Shown here one piece after another: positions 43,247-51,034 of a DNA stretch of 64,000 nt. This stretch comes from Deltaproteobacteria bacterium (GTDB lineage: Bacteria > UBA10199 > DSSB01): positions 178,618-242,617 of the forward strand of contig JACKPJ010000002.1 in the NCBI GenBank assembly GCA_024233625.1, in the 5' to 3' direction. The first letter of the stretch is position 1. The number at the start of each line of letters is the position of its first letter. A program made the position numbers and the translations under genes. The notes under the pieces are model-generated. The model did no database searches, was not told where the DNA came from, and worked only from the letters and a program-made list of their open reading frames with translations.

Positions 43247-43570
43247 ATGATGAATTTAACTTCTGAAGCTGTTCAACGAGTTAAAGAGCTTGTAAAACAA
43301 AATAATAAAGAGGGGTATGGATTACGCATTGGAGTGGTCAGTGGAGGATGTTCAGGCCTCTCATATAAGATGGACTTTGAAGAAGCTCCTAATGAGAAAG
43401 ATCGTGTGATTGAATGTGATGGTGTGAAGATTTTTGTTGATCCTAAAGCATATCTTTATTTGCAAAACGTGGAAGTGGGTTTTCATTCTGACTTGGTTAG
43501 TTCAAGTTTTACCTTTAATAATCCTGATGCCAAGGCAACGTGTGGCTGCGGAACTTCTTTTGCCGTTTAA
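43247..43570 (+). CDS. IscA/ErpA-type Fe-S cluster carrier
   Basis: A 107-residue A-type carrier. The three conserved Cys are Cys35 in GGCSGLSY and Cys99 and Cys101 in the C-terminal CGCGTSF. A-type carriers move clusters from scaffold to target proteins. Together with iscS and mrp it makes a dispersed Fe-S set in this window. IscA and ErpA cannot be told apart here. Confidence 0.92.
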   Translation: MMNLTSEAVQRVKELVKQNNKEGYGLRIGVVSGGCSGLSYKMDFEEAPNEKDRVIECDGVKIFVDPKAYLYLQNVEVGFHSDLVSSSFTFNNPDAKATCGCGTSFAV

Positions 43571-43672
43571 TGTAAATCCAAATAAATAAATTAAGTCACC
43601 AATTTAATGGATAAAGCTAAGAAGTATGAAGTTTATTTAATGATGAGCCTATGAAATTAGAAAGGTTTTATT

Positions 43673-43996
43673 ATGAATTTGAGGAAAAGTTTTAAAAATA
43701 CTGCCTACATTATTAGCGTGTTTTTATTTCAGCTTGCACTTGTGAGTTGCGCTTCGACAGGAAGAAATGCACGAGGTCCTGTGAAGCCAAAACCTATTGT
43801 CGCTCCTTGGGAATATTATGCCAGTTCGGAACCAGCCGTAATGCAAGTAGGAGAGACTCCGCGTATTCAAGCAACAGCTGTTCAACCTATTGGTGATGAT
43901 ACTCGTTCAGATAAAACACATGTCATTTTAATTGGTACATTGGTAGGAGTTCTTGTCGTGGGTGGAACAGTTGCGGGTATTATGCTAGCTAAATAA
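43673..43996 (+). CDS. Small lipoprotein with C-terminal membrane helix
   Basis: A 107-residue protein with a lipobox at VSC (signal of about 25 residues), a Pro-rich linker, and a C-terminal hydrophobic helix VILIGTLVGVLVVGGTVAGIML. The two anchors suggest it could link two membranes or fold back on one. No family is recognised. Confidence 0.7.
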   Translation: MNLRKSFKNTAYIISVFLFQLALVSCASTGRNARGPVKPKPIVAPWEYYASSEPAVMQVGETPRIQATAVQPIGDDTRSDKTHVILIGTLVGVLVVGGTVAGIMLAK

Positions 43997-44009
43997 TAAG
44001 CGTGAAGAC

Positions 44010-44930
44010 TTAGATTGAGTGCCATAGCCCCTTTTCTTGATAAATTAATTTTTCGCGAGTCATTTTGTTTAAATGCTTTTCTATCATTTGTCTTTCAAAA
44101 GAAACTTTTAATGGATCTGTATCTAGTTGAACCTTCCGATAGATAATTCCAATTTTAGATAATTCTTCTAAGCTGAGTGGAGATTTTTGTAGATTTTCTA
44201 GAATCTTCAGTTCTCTTTTTTCAAAAGCATTCCCAAAGCGCTCAAGCTTTTGAAAAAATTGTTCAGATGAATAAACGCGCCTTCCATGGCTGGTTGCATA
44301 ATATTGACATTCGATTTTTTGAATGCGTTGAATAGATTGTTGAAATTCTTCGATGCTAGAAGAAATATTGGCATACCAGGGACCTAGGGGTGTTAAATCA
44401 ATATCGCTGGTATAGAGAAGGTCGATTTCATGAAAAAATAAACCAATATGTCCCGGAGTATGTCCCGGAAGATGGATGATTTCTACTTTTTGATCTTTTA
44501 AAGGTAATAAATCGCCATCTTTAAAAGTGACACTAAAATACGGGTCACGGATGTCTAAGCGGGAAAAAATTTCTTGCAGCCATTGAATGTATTCTGAATT
44601 TCTTACTTGGTCTGCATATTTAAGGTAGTTATCAAAACTTGACAATGAGGGCAGGTCAAGTTCATGGCACATAAAAATAGCATTCCTGAAAAGACTATTT
44701 AGAGAGCGGTGATCAATATGGTAGTGTGTATTGAGAACTCTTTTTACCTTTTTTTGAGAAGCAAGTTGTTCAAAATAACTAAAGTTAGCAGAAGGATCTA
44801 CAAGAGTTGCTTCAGGGTCTTGAATGAAGATTGAATTTGAAAAGAAAAAATCCGTCGAGTTATTTGCCCATATCAGCTCGACAGGTCCAATCTTGACACC
44901 ATTTTCGGTTTTTTCAGGTAAGTAAGACAT
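44010..44930 (-). CDS. Metallo-beta-lactamase fold hydrolase
   Basis: A 306-residue protein with the dinuclear zinc motif NTHYHIDH (His69, His71, Asp73, His74), a third ligand in HLPGHTPGHIGLFF, and a later SHGRR. A C-terminal helical domain with LEELSKIGI and a long tail is typical of LACTB2 or glyoxalase II-like hydrolases. The substrate is unknown. Confidence 0.88.
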   Translation of the reverse strand: MSYLPEKTENGVKIGPVELIWANNSTDFFFSNSIFIQDPEATLVDPSANFSYFEQLASQKKVKRVLNTHYHIDHRSLNSLFRNAIFMCHELDLPSLSSFDNYLKYADQVRNSEYIQWLQEIFSRLDIRDPYFSVTFKDGDLLPLKDQKVEIIHLPGHTPGHIGLFFHEIDLLYTSDIDLTPLGPWYANISSSIEEFQQSIQRIQKIECQYYATSHGRRVYSSEQFFQKLERFGNAFEKRELKILENLQKSPLSLEELSKIGIIYRKVQLDTDPLKVSFERQMIEKHLNKMTREKLIYQEKGLWHSI

Positions 44931-45074
44931 GCTCTATTGAATACCTTTATATCAATAAGATATAATAAAAGTCAAAGCAAGAGAAGCTTTGAAAAGATTG
45001 TGGGATAAGTTTATTACTTAATAATTCGCTTAAAGAAAGATAGGGGAAGTCCATTGATTTTCTAGAAAAATTTC

Positions 45075-45103
45075 TTGCTTCAAATTTTGATTTTTGTCAT
45101 AAT
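45075..45103 (+). promoter_or_regulatory. Candidate sigma-70 promoter before 45137
   Basis: TTGCTT, 17 bases, CATAAT: good spacing and reasonable matches to both boxes, 34 bases before the ATG. Confidence 0.45.
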
Positions 45104-45136
45104 CATGCGACTGAAAAATTAGGACGGGGGGTTGTT

Positions 45137-45514
45137 ATGAACTCAAAGGTGGAAGCTTCTGATTGGGTTGCGGAAAGTGCATTTCCTCAAGAAGCTGAAA
45201 GTAAATATAATATTCAACCTAAAGGGCATTGGGTTGATAAAGATTTTTTTCAAGAGGCCCAGCTTTTCATTAATCAAGATCGAGCAACCTTGACTTTTTA
45301 TGTTAATAATAAAGTTGCTTCTATTCATTTTGATAAAAATAAGGGTGAAATTTATTATAAGGGCCAAAGTCTCAGGCACACCCGTATCAATCCTAAGCAA
45401 GAAGTTTATTTAAAAAAATTTGGTAAGTATCTAAAAAAGCAAAAAGTTTCTGAGGACTTTCTGCGTCAATATGAATGGACCTTATCACACTATCTTTCTT
45501 ATTATCATAGTTAA
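45137..45514 (+). CDS. Hypothetical cytoplasmic protein, 125 residues
   Basis: No signal peptide and no recognised motif. The middle has alternating beta strands with Lys/Asn, the end is helical and rich in Tyr. GGGGGG stands before the ATG and a fair promoter lies upstream, so it is likely real. It is followed by another unknown gene in the same direction. Confidence 0.6.
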   Translation: MNSKVEASDWVAESAFPQEAESKYNIQPKGHWVDKDFFQEAQLFINQDRATLTFYVNNKVASIHFDKNKGEIYYKGQSLRHTRINPKQEVYLKKFGKYLKKQKVSEDFLRQYEWTLSHYLSYYHS

Positions 45515-45608
45515 AAAAAATGTTTTTTTAAATCAGAATCTATAAAAACGCATGAAACAGCTATCGCTTTTAATTGACTGATTCCTGACATTTTTTATTT
45601 CTAAAGAA

Positions 45609-46328
45609 TTGTCATGGAAAGCTCTAAAACTAGACTTGCCAGAAATATTTTATCAGGTTAATTTAAATGGAGCTATGAATGAGCTTCGCAATATACCTAA
45701 AATTACCCCTCAAGTGGATCAGCTTCCTTTATCCGAAAGGGAAAAACATCCACAAAAGCAAGGGTTGAAATTTAGTATAGAAGGTCAAAGTTTTGATTTT
45801 AAAGATGGTAAAATTATATTAAATAATCAAATCTTAGCTCAACACCTTAAAGATAATCTTTCACATTTGGGTACTCATTATTGGACGGCAGTTGCTCGTC
45901 ACTTAGGTAAATACCGTGATTGGGCCGCGGTAAGCGGCAGTGACCCGGAGCAAATAGATCAACTCTTTGGTTTGATTTCAGCATTTTTGACTAAAATTTA
46001 CGGTAGAGTTAAAAAGAAATTCGATGAAACAGAAGAAGGTATCGGTTTTGTCCTAGATGAAGAAGGTCAATTTTTACTCAATGGAGTGAATGTTGGTGCT
46101 TGTATCAAGATGGTGAAACGTTTTCCTCAACGTAAAGAAGGACGTATTTTTCTAAAAGGATTGAGAAGGCGTTTAGCTATTTTGCAAGAAAACCGTTCTG
46201 GTAAGGGTAGTTATGAAAAAGTGCGTGATACTGTCAATCGTTTGGCTAAAGAAATAGATCAAGTTCTTGGCCGGGAAGAAGTATCAGTTATTTCCTTACC
46301 TGCACCAAAATTTAGAAGGCTGCCTTAA
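45609..46328 (+). CDS. Hypothetical cytoplasmic protein, 239 residues
   Basis: A Lys-rich protein with a short beta part (FDFKDGKIILNNQIL) followed by helices; the start is uncertain because TTG at 45609 has no good ribosome-binding site, and the ATG at 45675 may be used instead. The layout of a short beta part then helices is loosely like that of the preceding gene. Function unknown. Confidence 0.55.
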   Translation: MSWKALKLDLPEIFYQVNLNGAMNELRNIPKITPQVDQLPLSEREKHPQKQGLKFSIEGQSFDFKDGKIILNNQILAQHLKDNLSHLGTHYWTAVARHLGKYRDWAAVSGSDPEQIDQLFGLISAFLTKIYGRVKKKFDETEEGIGFVLDEEGQFLLNGVNVGACIKMVKRFPQRKEGRIFLKGLRRRLAILQENRSGKGSYEKVRDTVNRLAKEIDQVLGREEVSVISLPAPKFRRLP

Positions 46329-46471
46329 TTTTCCTTTCAAAATATCTATATAAAATCTATTTTAACAGGCCAAATGTGTCCTTGAATTCTTTAAATGAGG
46401 CTGATATAGTGCCCCACATTGTTAGGAGCTCCCTGACAGACGATTTTAATTCAAATTTTTAGGATGAAGCC

Positions 46472-47116
46472 ATGGTAAAAGAAGACATTCAAGAACTCAA
46501 CTCTCTGACTAATCTCGGAGTTTCCTCTGCAGAATTAGAGGGCAATGATGAGCAAATATCAAGAGGACTAGGAATTGGTTTGTTTCTTAAAGCGGCCATT
46601 TCAAATCCAAGAGCTGTCGGAGCATGCTTTCCAAGTTCAGTTAGGGTTGCTCGTACTATTGCCGAACAGGTACAACAAAAAGCCAATGAATGGGTAGTGG
46701 AAGTGGGAGCGGGCACAGGTGTCATTACTCAAGCACTATTAGAAAAGGGAGTTAATAAGACAAATTTTATCGTTATCGAGCGGGATCCTAAACTGGCTTC
46801 TTATTTACGAGAACGTTTTCCTCAATTACAAATCATCAATGGAGATGCAGCCGAGTTAAAAAAATATACAGAAGGACTTTCGGTCAGCACAGTTGTTTCA
46901 GGTTTACCACTTCTTTCTTTGCCTAAAGATCTGGTTAAAAAAATTGGTCAGCAGTTTTTAGAGGTATTGGGTCATGAAGGCCGCTTAATTCAATTCACCT
47001 ATCGAATTTCTAAAAAGCCGTCTCCACTTCCTCAAGGTTTTCGTCGAGTTTTCCGTCAAAAAATTTGGCGTAATTTGCCTCCGGCGCGTGTCGAAGTGTA
47101 CCAATATCAAAACTGA
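46472..47116 (+). CDS. PmtA-like SAM-dependent methyltransferase
   Basis: A 214-residue class I methyltransferase. It starts FLKAAISNPRAVGACFPSS, the pattern of the Rhodobacter-type phospholipid N-methyltransferase and of ornithine-lipid methylases; the SAM-binding loop is VVEVGAGTGVIT, and VVSGLPLLSLP is the motif IV region. It probably methylates lipid head groups such as phosphatidylethanolamine or ornithine lipid. AGGATG precedes the ATG. Confidence 0.8.
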   Translation: MVKEDIQELNSLTNLGVSSAELEGNDEQISRGLGIGLFLKAAISNPRAVGACFPSSVRVARTIAEQVQQKANEWVVEVGAGTGVITQALLEKGVNKTNFIVIERDPKLASYLRERFPQLQIINGDAAELKKYTEGLSVSTVVSGLPLLSLPKDLVKKIGQQFLEVLGHEGRLIQFTYRISKKPSPLPQGFRRVFRQKIWRNLPPARVEVYQYQN

Positions 47117-47158
47117 TTTTTTCAAAATATTTCATAGAGAGTATAGAGGTAAGTTATC

Positions 47159-48196
47159 GTGATGAGTATTGGAGAATGGGTTAGTAGTATATTCGATTAT
47201 GATACAGAACTTCCTAATGTCTTAGCAGCAAGAAAAATGGAAGCCTATCAAATTCCCTCCAGCCCTTGTGAGACAAACACAGTAAATCTTAAGAGATGTC
47301 AAAGTCATTTTACAGCAGCTCAAAGTGCAGCAGATAATGGAAACAGTTTAAATTTGGAGACTCATCTTAGGGCATTAGCTTTCGATGATAGTTTATGTGA
47401 TAAACTGCGTTATGAAGCAGCAAAGAAAGAACTACAGAAAAATCCTAGAGGCTGGGTTAAAACGATTCGAAAGGCTCACAAAGATCTTCTTTTTTGGGAA
47501 AAAGACCTCAAGACTCTTCATCTATTAGCGGGCTATCTTCAAAATCATTCTCAAAAAAATCAGGGCTTGCAGGAGCAATTTCATGAAATTGCTTACTGGA
47601 CTTACGATCGTTATATCGAAGCCGTCATGATAAAAATAGATGATTTGCTTGAGACCGCAAGTGAAGATGTTGAGAAACAAGTTGGTCAATGGATTCAGTC
47701 TCTTCAAAATCAGCTTGAAGAGGGAGTGAGTGCTAAAGTCCTTCTTGAAAGAGATAGACAAGCACTCATTCAGCGTTGGGATTTTATCCAAATGAAGAAC
47801 GAGGCTAACGCAGCAGCTCGGCGTTCAATATGTGTGACTCATTTGCTTAAAACCTGGTCTATTCTGATGGAGCTTAGAGGCAATTCTTTAGATGGCATTG
47901 CTGCAAAAAATATGATGCATGAAGCCAATGATCAATTAAAGCAAGCAGGTTGGGAACTAGGAAATTCAGGAAAAGATTTAAAACAGCATATTCAGGATGG
48001 GAAGGTGACACGTGTTTTATATTACCGTCTCGAAGAAATGCGTAACCAAGTAAGAGAAGGAATCAATAAAAACCAATATGACAGCGCGTTAATTTTACTC
48101 AATCGACTCATTTATGAGATATATCGAATTTACCCTAAAACTTCCGTTTTTCAATCTAATCTTGGACATGAATGGTTGGAAGCACCTATAGAGTGA
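47159..48196 (+). CDS. Hypothetical helical protein, 345 residues
   Basis: A charged, almost all-helical cytoplasmic protein, with no known motif. A GAGG lies nine bases before the GTG at 47159; the ATG directly after it is an alternative. It lies 42 bases after the methyltransferase gene and may share its transcript. Function unknown. Confidence 0.65.
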   Translation: MMSIGEWVSSIFDYDTELPNVLAARKMEAYQIPSSPCETNTVNLKRCQSHFTAAQSAADNGNSLNLETHLRALAFDDSLCDKLRYEAAKKELQKNPRGWVKTIRKAHKDLLFWEKDLKTLHLLAGYLQNHSQKNQGLQEQFHEIAYWTYDRYIEAVMIKIDDLLETASEDVEKQVGQWIQSLQNQLEEGVSAKVLLERDRQALIQRWDFIQMKNEANAAARRSICVTHLLKTWSILMELRGNSLDGIAAKNMMHEANDQLKQAGWELGNSGKDLKQHIQDGKVTRVLYYRLEEMRNQVREGINKNQYDSALILLNRLIYEIYRIYPKTSVFQSNLGHEWLEAPIE

Positions 48197-48236
48197 GTCC
48201 ATCGAAGTATTTGAGCTTGTTAGAGGTGATTAAAGT

Positions 48237-48470
48237 ATGAATGTACTCATTCAACTTTTGGGAGCTTTCCTTTTATTGGCAGCTTATGGGGCAGTGCAAT
48301 TAAAGTATTTGAGACCCAATGGAAAAACTTATTTATTATTAAATATCCTGGGTTCATGTATTTTGGCTGTTGATGCTTTACGTTTTCAGCAATGGGGTTT
48401 TTTTGTTTTGGAATTTAGCTGGATGGGAATTTCATTTTTTGGATTAATCAAAAGCAAAAGCGTAAAATAA
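48237..48470 (+). CDS. Small two- or three-helix membrane protein (CBU_0592-like)
   Basis: A 77-residue inner-membrane protein with hydrophobic segments and a central YLLLNILGSCILAVDAL, which is the pattern of the CBU_0592-like family. Function unknown. AGAGGTG precedes the ATG. Confidence 0.7.
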   Translation: MNVLIQLLGAFLLLAAYGAVQLKYLRPNGKTYLLLNILGSCILAVDALRFQQWGFFVLEFSWMGISFFGLIKSKSVK

Positions 48471-48517
48471 AGAGCTGTTGAAAGATAGTTTTTTTATATC
48501 GTTCAAGAAAAATGAAT

Positions 48518-48546
48518 AAAAAAAGGAGCGCAGTGAACTGTGCTCC
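48518..48546 (-). terminator. Intrinsic terminator of the RCC1 lipoprotein gene
   Basis: A 9-bp stem (48525-48533 with 48538-48546, one G-U) with a TGAA loop, followed on the minus strand by seven T (A run 48518-48524). Confidence 0.88.
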
Positions 48547-48611
48547 CAACATAAAATGAATTACTTTATATTTTATTTTTTGCGAATATCCATAGAATTG
48601 GACAGTGCCTC

Positions 48612-49994
48612 TTATAATGAAACATCCCCATTGCTGTTCAAGATATCTGAGTAATACTCGGCGGGATCAAAAACGTCACCGATGTTTTGAGGAATGCCAT
48701 AACCGAGTTGTCCTTCTTCTCCTTTGCCCCAACAGCGAATCGAATTAGACTCCATAACAGCGCATGCATGAAAGCGACCGACGGAGACCTCCTTGGCTTT
48801 GCCTCCTAAGTTGACGTAGCCGACATCTATGGGCAATACTTCGGCTGTTCCAACCTCTTCGACAAAGCTGTAACCCAGTTGACCGTATTTATTACTTCCC
48901 CAGCATTGGACATTCCCGTCAACCAGTACTGCACAGGCGCTGGATTGTCCGACGGAAATTTGTTTAGCTTCTCCTGAAAGAACAACAGTTGCCTCCGTAT
49001 CGATAAATTCGTCATCTCCGATATCTCCTGTATAACCATTGCCTAAACGACCACTGGCTCCGGATCCCCAACAAAGTACTTCACCACCAAAAGATAAGGC
49101 GCAACTCGTGTTGCCTCCAACGTCAATAGCCTTTGCATTTGATAGGACAGGACCTGCGCTATAGGGAGTTTCGTCGTCACCAATGTGTTCGTTATTCCCA
49201 TAACCCAAAGCTCCATCAATTCCCTGGCCCCAGCAATAAATATCATTATCGGAAGAAAGCGCACAAGTATGATGATTGCCGGCACTGACTTGAGTAAAAG
49301 TTAAATCTCCTAATTTAACGTCTCCGGCATCTTCAGGATATTCATCATCCCCAATGTCGAAAGTATTCCCGTAACCGAGACGACCAAAGCCATTATCTCC
49401 CCAACAGCGAATTTTTCCATCACTGGTTAAGGCACAGGTGTGTTCGTCTCCTAGTGAAAGTTGAGTAACGGTTTTTCCGACGCGGACTGGATTAGCACCA
49501 CTCGGTCCATGACCTAAACGTCCGTTTGTATCTGAGCCGATACAGCCGACGCGGCCATCGATATCCAAAACACAGGTGTGTCTTTGGCCTGTTTCAACAG
49601 TATCAAAAATATTGTATTCTTGAACAGGGACGAGTCCAAGGTCTGAAGGAACTTCGTCGTCACCGACGTATTCTTCATCAAAGTGGCCGCCTAATTGTCC
49701 ATACTCGTTGCTTCCCCAACAGATGAAGTTTTGGTTGAGAGATGTTGCACAAGTATGATGACCACCGGCAGATACCATGTAAGCTTGATCGAAAGAGCTA
49801 GAGGATCCTGATGGATTATTCGTTTGGGAGCCTCCTCCAGTATTAGTTGGATTAGAATTGCCCCCACTGGATCCCCCACAATTGGCGAATATTAATAAGC
49901 TTGCGATAGCTATAAAAAATGAAATTGATTTTTTAATCGATTGAAAAAATTTGACTTCACCCGAAGTCATAGAATTGAAATACATCTGATTCAT
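48612..49994 (-). CDS. RCC1-repeat lipoprotein
   Basis: A 460-residue protein with a lipobox at IFANC and a Gly/Ser/Asn-rich linker. Seven or so repeats follow, each with an S-x-G-x-x-H-T-C-A or similar segment and a C-W-G-x-x-x-x-G-x-L-G turn; these form an RCC1 beta-propeller, with a Cys pair in each blade probably bonded in the periplasm. AGGAGGG precedes the ATG. RCC1 repeats are surface-binding scaffolds in such bacteria; the partner is unknown. Confidence 0.88.
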   Translation of the reverse strand: MNQMYFNSMTSGEVKFFQSIKKSISFFIAIASLLIFANCGGSSGGNSNPTNTGGGSQTNNPSGSSSSFDQAYMVSAGGHHTCATSLNQNFICWGSNEYGQLGGHFDEEYVGDDEVPSDLGLVPVQEYNIFDTVETGQRHTCVLDIDGRVGCIGSDTNGRLGHGPSGANPVRVGKTVTQLSLGDEHTCALTSDGKIRCWGDNGFGRLGYGNTFDIGDDEYPEDAGDVKLGDLTFTQVSAGNHHTCALSSDNDIYCWGQGIDGALGYGNNEHIGDDETPYSAGPVLSNAKAIDVGGNTSCALSFGGEVLCWGSGASGRLGNGYTGDIGDDEFIDTEATVVLSGEAKQISVGQSSACAVLVDGNVQCWGSNKYGQLGYSFVEEVGTAEVLPIDVGYVNLGGKAKEVSVGRFHACAVMESNSIRCWGKGEEGQLGYGIPQNIGDVFDPAEYYSDILNSNGDVSL

Positions 49995-50381
49995 GTGCCC
50001 TCCTATGGCATTAATGCCACCCTGTGTTAAATGGGTAAAACACGATCATGCCTTTTTTTCAAGCTCGATTCATTATTTTGGAAATTTTATTGTTTGCCAG
50101 TAGAGGGGAGTTTAGTCCGCAGAAAATGAGGTGTATTCTCCTCCTTTTGAATTTTAAGTTGGTGGTAAAAATAATTATTTAAAAGAATAAAAAATTTTAA
50201 AGCTAATTATTACATATGCTTAGAAATTATACTGTTATTTTAATTGTTCGATGATTTGAGTGGCATCGTTTTTGCTAATTACTATATCCAATATGCTTTT
50301 TTAAAGCATTCATATCTATCGGGTACTCCAAATTATATGGCTCAATAAAGAGTTTAAGGAAATCTTTTGAGGAGGTTTTAA
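49995..50381. other. 387-bp divergent intergenic region
   Basis: No ORF is seen. It separates the RCC1 lipoprotein (minus) from the repeat protein (plus). The only clear element is a 14-base perfect palindrome at 50006-50019. The rest is AT-rich and presumably holds promoters. Confidence 0.65.
50006..50019. promoter_or_regulatory. Perfect palindrome TGGCATTAATGCCA
   Basis: A 14-base perfect palindrome directly before the ribosome-binding site of the RCC1 lipoprotein gene. It could be an operator for a dimeric repressor. Confidence 0.45.
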
Positions 50382-50912
50382 ATGAAAGTTCAAACTATCA
50401 ATATGCCGCAGCATGAAGTGGTTGGCAATTCAAATCAGAAATTAAGTGACCTTAAAAAGGATGGTCAGCCTAAACCTAAAAAATTAGCAGATAAATCGGA
50501 TAAAGAGATCATTGACGCACTGGTTGGAGGAACTAGCCGTGGCAAAAAGGCTAAGGTGAATGCCGATGTGAAAGCGGTGCTTAAGCCTAAAAGTCAATGG
50601 ACTGCAAAAAGTAGTGGAGACAAGGCTCCCACTCTTGCTGAAATTAAACAACAAGGTTTGTATGGATTAAAACGCCCGCAAGCTTATGATAATGCAGGTG
50701 ATCAAACCAAGCAAAGTGTTTCACAAATTAAGTCTGCTATAAAAGAAGCTTTTAGTAAAAAAACAAAAGCACCTACTCTTGCTGAAATTAGCAAACAAGG
50801 CTTGTACGGTTTAGAGCGCCCTCAAGCGGACGATACAGCGCAGAGAGTGGCTAACATTGAATCTGCTTTGGCGGAAGCTTTTGCAAAAGTAGATACTTCA
50901 AAACTGATTTAA
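50382..50912 (+). CDS. Small protein with duplicated APTLAEI...GLYGL...RPQA motif
   Basis: A 176-residue Lys/Ala-rich protein without signal peptide. Two copies of a roughly 45-residue unit, at about residues 85-128 and 129-170, begin with APTLAEI, continue Q-G-L-Y-G-L-x-R-P-Q-A-x-D, and end with an amphipathic helix (AIKEAFSKK and ALAEAFAK). I do not recognise the family. The strong GAGGAGGT supports expression. Convergent with a 1026-residue gene, with which it shares a terminator. Confidence 0.7.
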   Translation: MKVQTINMPQHEVVGNSNQKLSDLKKDGQPKPKKLADKSDKEIIDALVGGTSRGKKAKVNADVKAVLKPKSQWTAKSSGDKAPTLAEIKQQGLYGLKRPQAYDNAGDQTKQSVSQIKSAIKEAFSKKTKAPTLAEISKQGLYGLERPQADDTAQRVANIESALAEAFAKVDTSKLI

Positions 50913-50970
50913 AAAAGTCTGTAGAAAAGTTAAAAATTTCTGTTGAAGTTTATCCTAAAGTTTAAATTTT

Positions 50971-51009
50971 AAAATAAAAGCGCTGTCGATAAGGCTGCGC
51001 TTTTATTTT
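50971..51009. terminator. Bidirectional intrinsic terminator
   Basis: A perfect 13-bp stem (50971-50983 with 50997-51009), GC-rich near the loop and A/T-rich at its base, gives a T-rich tail on both strands. It lies between convergent genes. Confidence 0.88.
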
Positions 51010-51034
51010 ATGAATTCTTTATTGAGAAGTTTTT

